Shown: positions 1 through 23,085 of the stretch, piece after piece
Numbering within the stretch: position 1 is the first letter of the stretch
How the letters are laid out: every line of letters begins with the position of its first letter
Source: Siniperca chuatsi
Lineage: Eukaryota > Chordata > Actinopteri > Centrarchiformes > Sinipercidae
DNA length: 64,000 nt
NCBI RefSeq assembly: GCF_020085105.1
Contig: NC_058042.1
Location: 10,432,501 to 10,496,500, forward strand
Direction: 5' to 3'
Made by a program: the position numbers and the translations under genes
Notes under the pieces: generated by a model
What the model was told of the DNA's origin: nothing
Database searches by the model: none
Seen by the model: the letters and a program-made list of their open reading frames with translations, nothing else

Positions 1-1166
1 AGGGTTTCCGATGAAAACAACTGTCCTTTAAAGTAAAATACATTGACATCCTCCGGAAATCCACAGGAGCTCGACCCTGTGTGAAGTTCACACAGCTACC
101 AGCACCAATCCAACATGTTAATCAGGTCCTTTGGGTGCCACAGAGCATTAAGTTTGTCTTACTCATTCATTGCACTCATCTTGTTAATGGAGCATAAAGG
201 ATTTGGATTTCAGGGTGGGTAAATTTTTTATTATTGCTACATTAAGAAATAAATCTGCACTACAACATTGTTTCAGTTAAGGATTCATTCAACTACTTGC
301 TGGAGAGGAGCTCATGAGACTATCAGTGCCCCCAATAACCAAATCCATTGCATATTACATTTTAATTAACTAATAAGCTGTTAATGCATAGTGAGGCTTG
401 GAGAATGTAAGAGAAGGAACGCAATAGAGAGAGAGCCACAGTAAAGGACCAGTGAGAGTCCCCTCAGTCTGGTCTACCGGGCTGTCAGGCTTCATGTGGC
501 CTGTTTGTGACAATGCAATGTGACAGCAATGGAGACAGTGTGCTGGCGGCCATATCCTTGATGATGAACTCATCCACTATAATCATTACTCTCTCTCCCC
601 CCTCCCTTCTTAGTGCATACACACATGCATGTGTGCGCACAAAACACCACAACCTCCCCACCAACACACACATACACACACACACACACCACATCCCCCG
701 GCCCCTGCAGCACTTGGTGACCTACATCTGGTGTTGGAGAGTGCAAGGGCTAAGGTTGGCCCAGGCCAGGCAGCCCCCAGCAGACAGTGGGGAGTGTTCA
801 TGTAGTGTGTGACGTGTGTGAATGGCGGAGTACTCTTGCTCTGCTCTTTCGGTTGAAATAAACACCCCCAGCTTTGTAAGTTACATGCAAGTCTGTACAC
901 AATCGCATCCTGTCACATGAACACACACGTGCAGATAGTAAGTAAGCATACATGCACTTAGACTTAAGAATAGACCCTAATAATTGCTGCTGCTGCATGA
1001 TGACATCTTGTCCCCTGCTCATCCAACTGCACTCTGTAAGTTAATCATGCAGTCGCTCAGTTCATCCATGTAAGGACAGTGGACTCTGCTGCCAAGGGCA
1101 GCTAGTCCGTCTGATTATATCTGGTGGTACCTCCACAGGAGGATGCAGGCAGGCTTTAGGAATACT
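1..1166. other. Intergenic DNA, no gene seen
   Basis: No exon with a recognisable protein match and flanking splice sites was found on either strand. The only structured part is a short CA-rich microsatellite at about 662-690. The open frames around 500-900 pass through this simple sequence and read as low-complexity peptides, so they were not called. Confidence 0.6.
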
Positions 1167-1978
1167 CAGTCGTGGAAGAAGTACTCAGTTCCTTTATTTA
1201 AGTAAAAGTACTAAAACAACAATGTAAAAAATACCCCATTGTACTAAAAGTATCAAATGTAAGAGTACTAGCTCTGTAGAAAATTGTCCCCTGTGATTCA
1301 TACATTATTATAAGTGACATTATTATATTGTTAATACTGATGTATTCATGTGTAAGTAGCATTTTACTGTTGAAGCTGGTCGAGGTTTAACTTCTTTACA
1401 CACACTTAGGTAGTTTAGTCCAGTATTTCCTGACCTGGGGGTCGGGCCCCCTTCAAAAGGTCATAAGATAAATCCGAGGGGTTGTTAGATGATTAATGGG
1501 AGAGGAAAGAAGAAAAAACAAGTTCTGCTACACAAATTTGTCTACATGTTTTTTTTTTATATTCTCTAATCTTTGCTTTTTGTGAAATATTGGAGAGTTC
1601 TACTGTACCTCATTTGGCCCTGAACAGTTTTTAAATGAAACCATCTGAGTAGTTTAGAGGGGAAATCTCTCTTTGGTGGAACTGCTAACAACTCATAGAC
1701 ATCTGAAACATAACAAGGGGCCCTAAGAAGACACTGCTTTTTGTAAGGGGTCACAAGTCAAAAAGTTTAGGAACCACTTTAAAACAAGCAGAAATGAACG
1801 ACGAACTTTAGCTGTTAAATAAATGTAGTGGAGTAAAAATGACAATAATTCCCTTAGAACTGTCAGAGATTACAAGTATAAATGAGCAGAAAATGGAAAT
1901 ACTCAAGTAAAGTGAAAGGACCTCAAAATTGTACATTTACTTGAGTAAATGTACTTTACTTATACTTTCCACCACTGG
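1167..1978. mobile_element. Non-autonomous dispersed repeat with CAGTGGTGGA-like ends
   Basis: The left end reads CAGTCGTGGAAGAAGTACT and the right end is its inverted counterpart, finishing in TTTCCACCACTG. The body is rich in AGTACTTTTACTT and TACTTAAGTA-like words on both strands, so the arms are partly palindromic. The same ends and body recur near 6.0-6.8 kb, 38.3-39.4 kb and 40.2-40.5 kb. There is no coding capacity. It resembles a very common fish repeat with terminal inverted repeats, probably a MITE-type DNA element; the superfamily is not assigned. Confidence 0.7.
1420..1790. mobile_element. Second repeat nested inside the preceding element
   Basis: This block interrupts the surrounding repeat. 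Its right end (GTCACAAGTC ... TTAGGAACCACT) is an inverted, diverged match of its left end (CAGTATTTCCTGACCTGGGGGTC). A shorter piece of the same family, with the phrase CACAACCCCTCAGATTTA, is seen at about 6,850-6,975. It has no coding capacity. Boundaries are approximate. Confidence 0.5.
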
Positions 1979-2670
1979 TGAGTACCAAGCTCCTGAGCCA
2001 AGATGTTACATCCACTGTTTAGAGTGCCCAGGGACAGGCTGACATGTCACCTGAATTACACATAATACACACTACACTGAGAATCCTTTCAGTGCTGAAA
2101 TGACGCTGGTGTGTGAGTGATGCAAAGTCTCAGCTGTTTGAAGGGAGGGACATTCTTAAATACAGCAGTGTATTACATGGAGATTGTGTTTCCATTCTTC
2201 AGCCTCCAGTCTGTGCTTGTACTGCCGACAAGTCTACAATTAGACTTAAGGATGATGAGCATCCATCAACACCCTGCAGAGCGCCTCATCGATCCACCGC
2301 TGAAAATGTACATTGTTGAATATTAATGAAAGTCACACTCAAAGGGCACAGGCATATATTTCATTTGAATAGAACAACTTTTTTTTTTTTTTAAACAGTT
2401 GCCCAAAATAGATAAACTCAAGGAATTTGGTCTGTTTTACTTGCCATGGTGACTCCAGGCTTGGTAACTAAACCACCTGATCATACCTTCGGTTGTAAGT
2501 CTGAATTCTGGCACACTGTCACATGAAAATGCAATTCTTCAGTAACAGATCTTTGTCAGGCATCAAACTCACAATATGAAACAACAAAAACTTACTGGTG
2601 CCACAGGCTGCAACAACCAATGAAAGGAGTCAAATTACAAACACCTGAGACAATTAAACCATCAGTAATA
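1979..2670. other. Intergenic DNA, no gene seen
   Basis: No supported exon or recognisable repeat. Small open frames at 2,113-2,326 have no family match and no flanking splice signals worth calling. Confidence 0.5.
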
Positions 2671-2918
2671 GGCCTTTTTCACAGAGGACATTTTGACATG
2701 TCAGTATGAAAAGCACACATGGAAATGATAAAAATGAATGATGGCTGAATTCCATTTAGCTTCACTTTTAGGCTCCTGGTATTGTGCATGCTGGCTCACT
2801 GTCACACTGTCAAGGCTTAATGGGACACTTGAATAGAGTGGAGCTATCATTAATGTAATTAGTAACACCTGTGATTTTCCTATTGTGAGAAGTCAAAATG
2901 TCTGCTGTGAAAAAGGCC
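2671..2918. mobile_element. MITE with about 27-bp terminal inverted repeats
   Basis: The element opens with GGCCTTTTTCACAGAGGACA and closes with the inverted match TGTCTGCTGTGAAAAAGGCC, about 27 bp at each end with one or two mismatches. It is 248 bp and non-coding. A related, more diverged copy lies at 25,185-25,342 in zrsr2 intron 1; the two share the TIR core (ACAGCAGACATTTT) and an internal TTAGT(A)ACACCTGTG phrase. No clean target-site duplication was seen. Confidence 0.75.
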
Positions 2919-3139
2919 CGTTGGTAAAAAAAAAAAAAAAAAATCCCTAAAATGAATGAATCTTCTATTCCTGGCTGAAATGGGCTTCCACAGTAACAAT
3001 AGAAAAAGTAAAATAGAAAAAACTGAATGGACAATGCAAAATAAAGAAAGTTCAAACTAAAGAAGTTCAAATTGAGGAGGAGGACAAAGATCTGACAGCA
3101 ATCAGTCTGAGAGTCTCATATGCAAACTGGAAATAATCT

Positions 3140-3830
3140 CTTATACTCTTTTATCAGTTATCAAGCTCCTCTCCTGTGGAATCACATCCCAATTTTGGTT
3201 CGGGAGGCAGACACCATCTCCACATTTAAGAGTCGGCTTAAGACTTTCATCTTTGATAAAGCTTATAGTTAGGGCTGGCTCGGGTGAGTCCTGAACCATC
3301 CCTTAGTTATGCTGCTATAGGCCTAGACTGCTGCAAGACTTCCCATGATGCACCTCTTTCCTCTCTCCTTCTCTCCCTCTCCATCTGTATGCATTTTTAT
3401 CCCATTACCGCATATTACTAACTCGACATCTTCTCTCTCCCGTAGTTCTGTGCTTTCTCGTCTCTCTCCTCTCTCCTTCTGTAGCTTTCAGCAGGTATTT
3501 CTGTGTCCGGAGCTGCAGAGTCTGGATCTGTGGTTGTGGGCCACCTGCTGCCCGTGTTCCTGCTCGACAACTGCTACTACAGTTGTTATTGGCTCTGTTA
3601 CTAATTCTGTAATTCTTATTTTTATAGCTGTCATTCCTGTTATTATTCATTTATTAATATTAACACTACAATTACATTTCTACTATTTAAAAAATTCTAG
3701 GTGGTATTTGCATTCTCTCTCAAAACCTAACACAACAGCGGCGGATGTCCGCCCGCCGTTGAGTCTGGTTCTGTCCAAGGTTTCTGCCTCTTGCCTTTTG
3801 TCTTATATTCTGTATAAATGTGTTTAAATG
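3140..3830 (+). repeat. Dispersed repeat resembling the 3' part of a fish LINE
   Basis: The phrases CTCTCCTGTGGAATCA, GGTTCGGGAGGCAGACACC, AAGACTTTCATCTTTGATAA, GCTTATAGTTAGGGCTGGCT and TCTGTCCAAGGTTTCTGCCT occur in order. Together they are typical of the non-coding end of an abundant teleost retroelement. The 160-residue open frame at 3,345-3,827 shows no domain and is treated as chance within the repeat. Clade is not assigned and boundaries are approximate. Confidence 0.55.
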
Positions 3831-4029
3831 GATTACAGCCACTGAAGATGTTTCATGCTAACTGGGTATACCGAATATTTTAATTGACAAAACAGATTAA
3901 TAAAGATTAATCACGCTGGCAAATTGCAAGATAGGCTGCACAATGAAGTCAAATTTCAGGATGACTGACTAAGCGCAGAAAGGAATATTGGAGATAGAAT
4001 GGGACAGAATGAAGGCTTGAAATAACTTA

Positions 4030-4340
4030 AATTTAATGTCAGGAACTCCTCTGATTGTACACATCAAAGTCTGTTTACAGGTCTTGGGGAGTACTGCTGC
4101 ATATGTAGAAAAAGTTGTATAAAACCTTTTATTTACAAAGTTTATAAAACCTTGCATTGTGGGTAATGTAAGCAACATGTTTTGACAACGAAGAAGAAGT
4201 CATGGAATAAAAATGCAATATCTCTGGTTCTGCTGCATCAATTTTGATTTTCAGTTTTTTTAAAACTGTCCATCATGAGTCCGACAATGTTATTTCGAGA
4301 GCAATGCTAAATCGGTGGAGTGCTCATTTAAGTCATTGAA
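4030..4340 (+). repeat. Dispersed repeat, copy 1 (copy 2 at 44,050-44,430)
   Basis: Long stretches align by eye with 44,050-44,430: ACACATCAAAGTCTG, GCATTGTGGGTAATGTA against ATTGTGGGTAATGTAG, GGAATAAAAA, TTCTGCTGCATC, TTTTTTTAAAACT, and GACAATG followed by GCAATGCTAAATTGGTGGA-like sequence. The match shows a dispersed element; its class is not recognised. It is non-coding. Confidence 0.6.
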
Positions 4341-6029
4341 AGTGTAGTAGACAGGCTGACTGTCATATGCAGCTCCAAAGAACAGATTTCAGTTGATTTA
4401 TTTTAAATGATAATTGTATGTGTGATTCTTCACATCTGAATGAATCTTATGCTTTTGAGAAGTTGATATTGTCATGAGGACATCCCCCTGTATTTCTAAG
4501 GAACTTTCCAGACCTGCGATTCACCACCTGTCAACCAGATGTCCTCAAACATTCCCACCTTTCCCACATCACCTGACCCTCATTTACACCATTTCCCTCA
4601 TCAGTCTTCTGCCTAACTATTCCTGGTTCCCTGGTCTGGCCTGGCTTGATCCTTTTCTAGTCATGCTCAAGATTTTAATTATTTGGTCTTATCTTAATTA
4701 TATAACATCACGTTTGATTGATTTAAGTGATTTGGTGATTAAGATTGCACAATAAATCTGGACAGCAGTAGTTACAATCATTGGATTAAATCACAATATA
4801 TTTAAAAAATTGAGGTAAAGGACAAATAAAAAAAATAATTGAGGGATGAATCTATTGAAAAATCTTGAGGATGATCTAAAAATGTTAAGTGCAATTCAGA
4901 AATTCAAAAGATTGTTTAAGAATAATGTAATGAAAAAATATAAGACAACTGTTTGATATCTCATCACACTGTGTACATTCATAGTTGTTTATTCTGTTTA
5001 TGATGTGTAGGTACCACAAACAAATATCCATATGTGTAGTAAATAATGTGTGTATAGTATACAGTATGTCTATGTATTCATGTGTGTGTGCGTATTATGC
5101 ACATTATTTTAGTTCTCGTTTGCTTATGGCAATATAAATCACTTCAGTCCTGTACAGTCATATGTCATAGGTTGTCAAAAACAGCATAAATCCTCTCCCT
5201 GGCTCACAGTGTTCAAGTAGTAGGCTCAAAATGAGAAAGACAGGCCATTCTGCTGCTATCTACCCACACACACACACACACACACACAGACAGGAACACA
5301 ACCACACACATCAGAAAATCACAAATCACTGTCATGGATTTGTAATCTAACAGCTTTAAGAAACCGTCCACACGCTTGAGTTATTCCCCATAAGCTTCAT
5401 ATTTGCCACTTAAATGCCTCAGTATCGGTGGAAACTTCCCTCCATCATCCTCTGAATACATTACAAGGAGCTTTCATGAAACTTGTTTTTTTATAGTCCC
5501 TTAAGACCTTGAAACATTGTTTTACACAACACAGGTGAGAGCAGAGGACTGTTAGTGCTGTAGTCTATTTGTCCTCCTGGTTTTTGAGCGTTTTGTGTCT
5601 GGTGGGTGGTGAAAACCTGTCTCAAACTGATTTTCTTGGTTCTTTCTCTTTTAAAGGCTGTCTAAGTGGGCAGTCAGCGTGAGAAGCTCTCAGGTCCTGG
5701 TGACTCACCTGACAGCCTCCATGGATCACTCTCCTCGTCAAAGCCCACTCACAGCCGTCTAAAACGGCATTGTTTCCACTGCCTTTCTCATATGAATGTG
5801 CAGGTTATGCAATTTAAGAGCACTTCATCTCTGTGCTGTAGATGCAGCTTTCAGCAGACAGCACAGATTTATTTTATTTTCACGGGCAGAATAAGAACAG
5901 ACCACATCCAACAAGAAATAATCTGGCATTATTGACATTTGAAACAGGATTAAGGAGGACACCGCTGAGGCTAAACTGACTATGATCATTATTTAGTTTT
6001 TTTATTGTAGTTACAGTCTGATTTGAGGG
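4341..6029. other. Intergenic DNA with a CA microsatellite
   Basis: AT-rich sequence with no supported exon. A CA tract runs from about 5,266 to 5,288. The open frame at 5,666-5,935 has no recognisable domain. Confidence 0.5.
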
Positions 6030-6790
6030 ACAAGAGACTTTTTACTCCACTACATATTTTTGAAAACTATAGTTACTAGTTACATTACAGATGTACATTT
6101 TCATCCAAAACATCAGTTTATACATCATTTATACATTAAACTACCCAACAGGACAAAGTAGTTAGAAATAGCTTCACCTGCACTAGCTGCAACATTAAAA
6201 TGCTGCTTATGTGATAGCGTAAGTGATATTAATCTGATAATATATATAATAATATACACTAACATATTGAAAGGGGCCATTGTGCATCATTTTATTGGTT
6301 GTCTTTACTGTTTTTATTGCTTTACTTAATAATACCTACTTTATAATAAATAATGGATTTGTGTACTCTTTGCAGCTCTGACCATATTCTCAGATAATAA
6401 AGTTAAATTTGATTCCTTTGAGTACTTTTACTTTTGATACGTCAAGTACATTTAGGTGCTAATGTACTTTTACTCAAGGAACACTTTTAAAGTCGGGAGT
6501 ATTTTTATACTGTGGTATTGCGACTTATAATTAGGTCAAATACCCAAATACTCATTTCACTACTGGCTATTTCTACCTACAACCACTCCTCACCTTTTGC
6601 AGTGGTGGAAAGTCACTAAATAAATTTACTCAAGTGCTGTACTTAAATGCAATTTTGAAGTACTACTTTTGACTCCACTACATTTATTTTACAGCTATAG
6701 TTACTTTTCAAAATAATATTTTAGATAAAACACTTACGATAAGCTTATAAAATAGATTGTTAAATATTAAACCAGTGAGGGCCTCCACCA
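6030..6790. mobile_element. Two fragments of the CAGTGGTGGA-ended repeat
   Basis: About 6,030-6,563 carries the TTTTTACTCCACTACAT, GAGTACTTTTACTTTTGATA and TACTTTTACTCAAGG phrases of the family at 1,167. A second piece starts with AGTGGTGGAAAGTCACT at 6,601 and breaks off near 6,790 at CCTCCACCACTG. Both are non-coding and diverged. Confidence 0.6.
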
Positions 6791-7690
6791 CTGTATATTT
6801 TTCTATGACTCCAGCAGTTAAACCTAAGTTACTTTCTTCCTCAGATTAATTTTAATAATTAAAGGCCAGAAGAAGCAAATTAAATGTTTGTGTAGCAGAA
6901 ATTGTTTTTTCTTTTCCCATCCCCTTGATCATCTCACAACCCCTCAGATTTAACGCCCAATTTGGGAACCATTGATCTATCCTTCCTACTCCCCAGTTTA
7001 TCCATAAAGTGGCTTGATAGCTGGCTGTATGGAGTATCTGGCATCACCTAGTGACAGAAAGAGGAATGATATAAGTTAGACATAAATTATTTACCCAACA
7101 CCAACTTCTTGTGAAGTTTATCAAAGGAAACAATCTTACTTTGGTCTAACCACATTTTATTGCCAAAAAGCTAAAAATAGACTTTTTTTTCATTTATTTC
7201 ACCATAAAAGTCCTGAAGCGTTCTTTTTTGTTGTTGTTTTACATTTTAATGATGTGCTAAGCAAACATGAAGTCATAAATTACAACATGTACCACTGGCA
7301 AAGTTACATAACACACATGGATCCTTAATACAATGCAAAAAAGTACTTGAAGACACCTGCTGAATAAATGATAACAGTGCACAATAAAAAATATGCAAAT
7401 ATTATACTTTCGGTAAATGCAAAAATTGACAAAATGACTAAATGAAATAGTGTCATCCAACAAATGGTAGCTATCTCTGTAGTTTCATTCGTGCAGGATA
7501 AACTCCTGCACTGGCAGCTTACTGATAATACACAGACAGGACATCAGTATTTAGATCATTTACAACTGATGATTATGCCCAAAAAGTTTCTTCTTTTTTT
7601 CACACCAGAGCAGTGATTTTCCCACAACTCCAAGTGTTTCCACATTCCTGATCATGTCTGTATACCACTAATGTATAGACAGATACGCAC

Positions 7691-7738
7691 ATACAGCATA
7701 CACACACACACACACACACACACATACACACACACACA
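7691..7738. repeat. CA/TG microsatellite
   Basis: A nearly pure CA tract with one interruption (CATACACA). On the minus strand it reads as a TG repeat directly downstream of the btbd1 poly(A) signal. Confidence 0.9.
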
Positions 7739-7741
7739 TTC

Positions 7742-7747
7742 TTTATT
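7742..7747 (-). terminator. Candidate btbd1 poly(A) signal AATAAA
   Basis: TTTATT on the plus strand is AATAAA in btbd1 sense, about 105 nt past the TAG stop at 7,851-7,853. It is followed within about 10 nt by a TG-repeat tract, which resembles the GU-rich downstream element of cleavage sites. Inferred; no transcript data. Confidence 0.55.
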
Positions 7748-7850
7748 CCAAGGGATCATGAGGCACTATGTATATATCTCCAGCAGTCCAGTCTTCCCAG
7801 CAGTCTGAGGTCTCCCTGGTTCAGTGTACCTGCATGACACCGTGTTAAGT

Positions 7851-13419
<5,569 letters not shown>

Positions 13420-13602
13420 AACGACACACTTTTATCTCTTATTCAACCTCTACAAAAAACCGTTAATGACACACGAACATACACCGACCGTACCGTATTT
13501 GTTGTTATTTACGTGGTATCCATCGCAGCAGACGCCATCGCTCTTAGATGTTTAGCTAGTTACCTGCTAGCTTGCGTCTCTCCAGAAATGACGCAGGCGC
13601 AC

Positions 13603-13609
13603 ACTTCCG
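13603..13609 (-). promoter_or_regulatory. ETS-like site in the btbd1 5' flank
   Basis: ACTTCCG on the plus strand is CGGAAGT in btbd1 sense, about 185 nt upstream of the start codon. A TGACGCA CRE-like sequence lies about 15 bp nearer the gene (13,589-13,595, plus strand). This fits a TATA-less housekeeping promoter, but the transcription start is not known. Confidence 0.35.
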
Positions 13610-13620
13610 TCAAAATACTT

Positions 13621-14247
13621 TTTTTCATTAAACTTTATTGGTGAATTCAAGCGCAACAAACAAACAAGGAGACCAGTGCCACAAAGTGACAAGAAAAAGA
13701 GCGATATGCGGAACAAAGGACGAATAAATAAAAAAAGAACAAATAAAAGAGAAATATGAGGAAAAGATGTAATATATACTACAAATATATTGACTTAGGA
13801 GGACGAGATAGTGGCAATATAATGTTCCATTTCATTCTAATGTACAGCAAAGCCAAGTTTGTTTTTATTTGTAAATTAACATTTGTGAATGTACAATTTT
13901 GCCGCAATGAGAATTAAATTATAAAGAAAGACAGTATTACTCTCTTTATGATTACACAGATAGAAACCAAATATAATAGTGTTTGAAAGAAAGGAAGTGT
14001 TTTACATAATTATTATATTGTTTTTATTTCAAGTTTAGACTATGTGTATATCTGTATGTTCAAAATAAATGAGAACCAGTTTCAGGTTGCAGTTCATAGT
14101 AAGAATACATCAATATCGTTTTTTGAACTTCTGAAGGACAACATTTAGGAATCAGCTTTTTTAAGTTAAGAAATTCCTTTCACCTCCTTAAATATGAAAA
14201 ACCGTTGTTGCTGACTGTTTTCTGTGCAAGGAAAAAGCTTGGTTGAT
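13621..14247. other. Intergenic AT-rich DNA, nothing seen
   Basis: Sequence between the btbd1 5' flank and the LINE insertion. No exon, repeat family or regulatory motif was recognised. Confidence 0.55.
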
Positions 14248-16255
14248 ACCCGACAAATAGGCCATCCATCCATCCATCCATCTTCTTCCGCTTATCCGGG
14301 GCCGGGTCGCGGGGGCAGCAGTCTAAGCAGGGACTCCCAGACTTCCTTCGCCCCAGACACTTCCTCCAGCTCCTCCGGGGGGATCCCGAGGCGTTCCCAG
14401 GCCAGCCGAGAGACATAGTCCCTCCAGCGTGTCCTGGGTCTTCCCCGGGCCGCCTCGGGTGGGACATGCCCAGAACACCTCCCGAGGGAGGCGTCCAGGA
14501 GGCATCCGGATCAGATGCCCTAGCCACCTCAGCTGGCTCCTCTCGACGTGGAGGAGCAGCGGCTCTACTCGAGCTCCCCGTGTGACTGAGCTCCTCACCC
14601 TATCTCTAAGGGAGCGCCCAGCCGCTCGGCGGAGCCCATTTCGGCGCTTGTATCCGCGATCTTGTCCTTTCGGTCACTACCCAAAGCTCATGACCATAGG
14701 TGAGGGCAGGAGCGTAGATTGACCGGTAAATCGAGAGCTTTGTCTTTCGACTCAGCTCCTTCTTTACCACAACGGTCCGATACAGCGCCCACATCACTGC
14801 AGGCGCTGCACCGATCCGCCTGTCAATCTCACGCTCCATCCGTCCCTCACTCGTGAACAAGACCCCGAGATACTTAAACTCCTCCACTTGGGGCAAGGAC
14901 TCCCCACCCACGCCGAAGAGAGCAAACCACCTTTTTCCGGTCAAGAACCATGGCCTCAGATTTGGAAGAGCTGATTCTCATCCCAGCTGCTTCACACTCG
15001 GCTGCAAACCGTCCCAGTGCATGCTGCAGGTCCTGGTTTGAAGAAGCCATCAGAACGACATCATCTGCAAACAGCAGAGATGAGATCCTGTGGTTCCCAA
15101 ACCGGACACCCTCCGACCCCTGACTGCGCCTAGAAATTCTGTCCATATAAATTATGAACAGAACCGGTGACAAAGGGCAGCCCTGGCGGAGTCCAACATG
15201 CACCGGGAACAGGTCTGACTTACTGCCGGCAATGCGAACACAGCTCCTGCTCCGGTTATACAGGGACCGGACAGCCCTTAGCAAAGGGCCCCGGACCCCA
15301 TACTCCCAGAGCACTCCCCACAAAAGCGCCCGGGGCACACGGTCGAATGCCTTCTCCAGATCCACAAAGCACATGTGGACTGGTTGGGCAAACTCCCATG
15401 AACCCTCGAGCACCCGATGGAGAGTATAGAGCTGGTCCAGTGTTCCACGACCGGGACGAAAACCACTCTGCTCCTCCTGAATCCGAGGTTCGACTATCGG
15501 ACGAATTCTCCTCTCCAGTACCCTGGAATAGACCTTACCGGGAGGCTGAGAAGTGTGATCCTCTGTGATTGGAACACACCCTCCGGTCCCCCTTCTTATA
15601 CAGAGGACCACCACCTCGGTCTGCCAGTCCAGAGGCACTGTCCCAGACCGCCACGCGATGTTGCAGAGACGTGTCAGCCAAGACAGTCCCACAACATCCA
15701 GAGACTTAAGATACTCAGGACGGATCTCATCCACCCCCGAAGCCTTGCCACCAAGGAGCTTGCCAACAACCTCAGTGACTTCGGCCAGGGTGATGGATGA
15801 GTCCGCCTCCGGTCCCCAGCCTCCGCTTCCTCTTCGGAAGACGTGACAGCGGGATTGAGGAGATCCTCAAAGTATTCCTTCCACCGTCCGACAACATCCC
15901 CAGTCGAGGTCAACAGCTCTCCACCCGCACCGTACAAGGTGTTGGTGAAGCACTGCTTCCCCCTCCTGAGCCGTCGGACGGTTTGCCAGAATTTCTTTGA
16001 GGCCGACCGATAGTCCTCCTCCATGGCCTCTCCGAACCTCTCCCAGTCCTGAGTTTTTGCCTCTGTGACCGCACGGGCTGCAGCACGCTTAGCCTGCCGG
16101 TACCTGTCAGCTGCCTCGGGAGTCCCACGAGCCAACAAGGCCCGATAGGACTCCTTCTTCAGCCTGACGGCATCCCTTACTTCCGGCGTCCACCACCGTG
16201 TTCGGGGATTGCCGCCGCGACAGGCACCAGAAACCTTGCGACCCGACAAATAGGC
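14248..16255 (-). mobile_element. 5'-truncated LINE with 15-bp target-site duplications
   Basis: The direct repeat ACCCGACAAATAGGC flanks the insertion exactly at 14248-14262 and 16241-16255. Read on the minus strand, the insert encodes pieces of a non-LTR reverse transcriptase: SGFRPGRGTLDQLY, FVDLEKAFDRVPR, GLRQGCPLSPVLF and the catalytic FADDV box, then EFKYLGVLFTSEGR and the HVERSQLRWLGHLIRMP tail. The frame is broken several times (segments about 16282-15674, 15734-14874, 14944-14606, 14598-14323), so it is dead. No endonuclease domain is present: the 5' part is missing. The 3' end carries an ATGG repeat tail after CGGATAAGCGGAAGA. It is GC-rich compared with its surroundings. It is a fish LINE; clade not assigned. 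Confidence 0.9.
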
Positions 16256-16964
16256 TATATATTTTAACCATCCAACAAACACAATAACATACAGACATTG
16301 TATCTACATAAACCACATTGGAAATAATCTGAGCAGTAACTAAAATGATATCAAACAAACATAATCTATAAAACAGATTAAATTAAAATAACAAAATATA
16401 AAATATAAATAATATTTATATAGATATATATGAAAAGGGTAAAACGTGTGTGTTTGTGTGTTGGGGGGGTATTACACATTGTCATAATACCATCATAATG
16501 TCATCATAAGGTATTTTTACATTTTAGGTTTCTCAAAGAAAAAGTTTTAACTGAAATCTTGGTGTCCCTTACTTACATGTATATAAAATGTATCTGTTAT
16601 CACTATGTTGTTATGTAAGTAATTAAATCCTTTGTTCTGCATTAAAAACATATTTAAATCAGTAATTACTTTTTGGTGACCAGCATATAAATCCTGTTTT
16701 TTATTCACTGATTTATTTATAAATCAGAGAATACAAAATAAGCATATTAACATAAATATAAATTATATTTACAAATGTACATATATAAATGTATAAACAT
16801 AAACATATTTTTGTGTAAATAATTTATTTTGTGTTTCATATTGCATTGCCTTATAATGCACAATATTTGTTATTAAATTAAAAAAAATGTCCTGCTGCTT
16901 GCTACAAGTTCTCCAATTAAATAAATCAGCGATATAAGATCATCCTCCTTCACAGTGAGTCTGA
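16256..16964. other. Intergenic AT-rich DNA, nothing seen
   Basis: Very AT-rich with many ATATAA words. No exon or recognised repeat. Confidence 0.5.
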
Positions 16965-17265
16965 ACAGCTGTGTGTGTGTGTGTGTGTGTGTATACTTTT
17001 ACTTGCTACATAGTGAGGACTGACACACGTTTTTTACCTACAGAGTGAGGACATTTTTGGAAAGTGAGGACATTTTGGCCGATTCTCACAACTTCAGAGG
17101 GCTGTTTGAAGGTTAAGACTTGGTTTTAAGGGTTAGGTTAGAATTAGGTTATGGTTAGGCATTTAATTGTGATGGTTAAGGTTAGGGTAAGGGGCAGCAT
17201 TAGGAAGGAATGCATTATGTCAATGACGGTCCAAGGATCTGTGTGTGTGTGTGTGTGTGTGTGAC
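16965..17265 (+). repeat. GTGAGGAC / GGTTAGGGT-type fish repeat, copy 1
   Basis: A TG tract (about 16,972-16,992), AGTGAGGAC repeated three times, AAGACTTGGTTTTA, AGGTTATGGTTAGG, ATGGTTAAGGTTAGGGTAAGG, TGTCAATGAC, then another TG tract (17,240-17,263). The same order of phrases recurs at 58,320-58,520 after phka2 exon 29. The TTAGGG-like words are part of this repeat and not a telomere. Confidence 0.65.
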
Positions 17266-17332
17266 AGGAGGTAGGAGGCAGAAAGAGAGAGGGGAAGAGG
17301 AAGCGAGATAGACCAGAATAAAAAGAGCATGC

Positions 17333-17386
17333 ATGGCGGAGCTGAACTGCAAGTGTGTGCCGTTTACATTGTTAGACACAGCGTGA
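17333..17386 (+). promoter_or_regulatory. Candidate 17-codon upstream ORF of tm6sf1
   Basis: ATG at 17333 opens 17 codons (MAELNCKCVPFTLLDTA) and stops at 17384-17386, 116 nt before the tm6sf1 ATG. Whether it is in the mRNA depends on an unknown transcription start; an AATAAAAAG stretch just before it (about 17,318) could act as a TATA-like box. T at -3 makes it a weak start. Confidence 0.3.
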
Positions 17387-17502
17387 CTTTTCCCTCTTTC
17401 CTTGAAATATGACTTGCAGACTAAACGTGAGAGTTTTTTGCGGCTGAATTATTTTAAAATCTCGATTCTCGCACAAGATAAATCGCTCAAACTCGGACCG
17501 CA

Positions 17503-23028
<5,526 letters not shown>

Positions 23029-23079
23029 CACAGAGTGTCAGGGAGAGAGAGAGCGTGCCAGGGATGTCCAGGATGTCTA

Positions 23080-23085
23080 AATAAA
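23080..23085 (+). terminator. Candidate tm6sf1 poly(A) signal (proximal)
   Basis: AATAAA 52 nt after the TGA stop. Confidence 0.4.

Noticed and set aside
507-812. 101-residue open frame
   Set aside because: It crosses a CA tract and reads as HTHTHTHH; no splice signals or homologue.
3345-3827. 160-residue open frame
   Set aside because: It lies within a dispersed retroelement-like repeat and has a low-complexity Ser/Leu composition.
14224-15846. Plus-strand open frames in the LINE
   Set aside because: They are antisense to the reverse transcriptase reading and have no family match.
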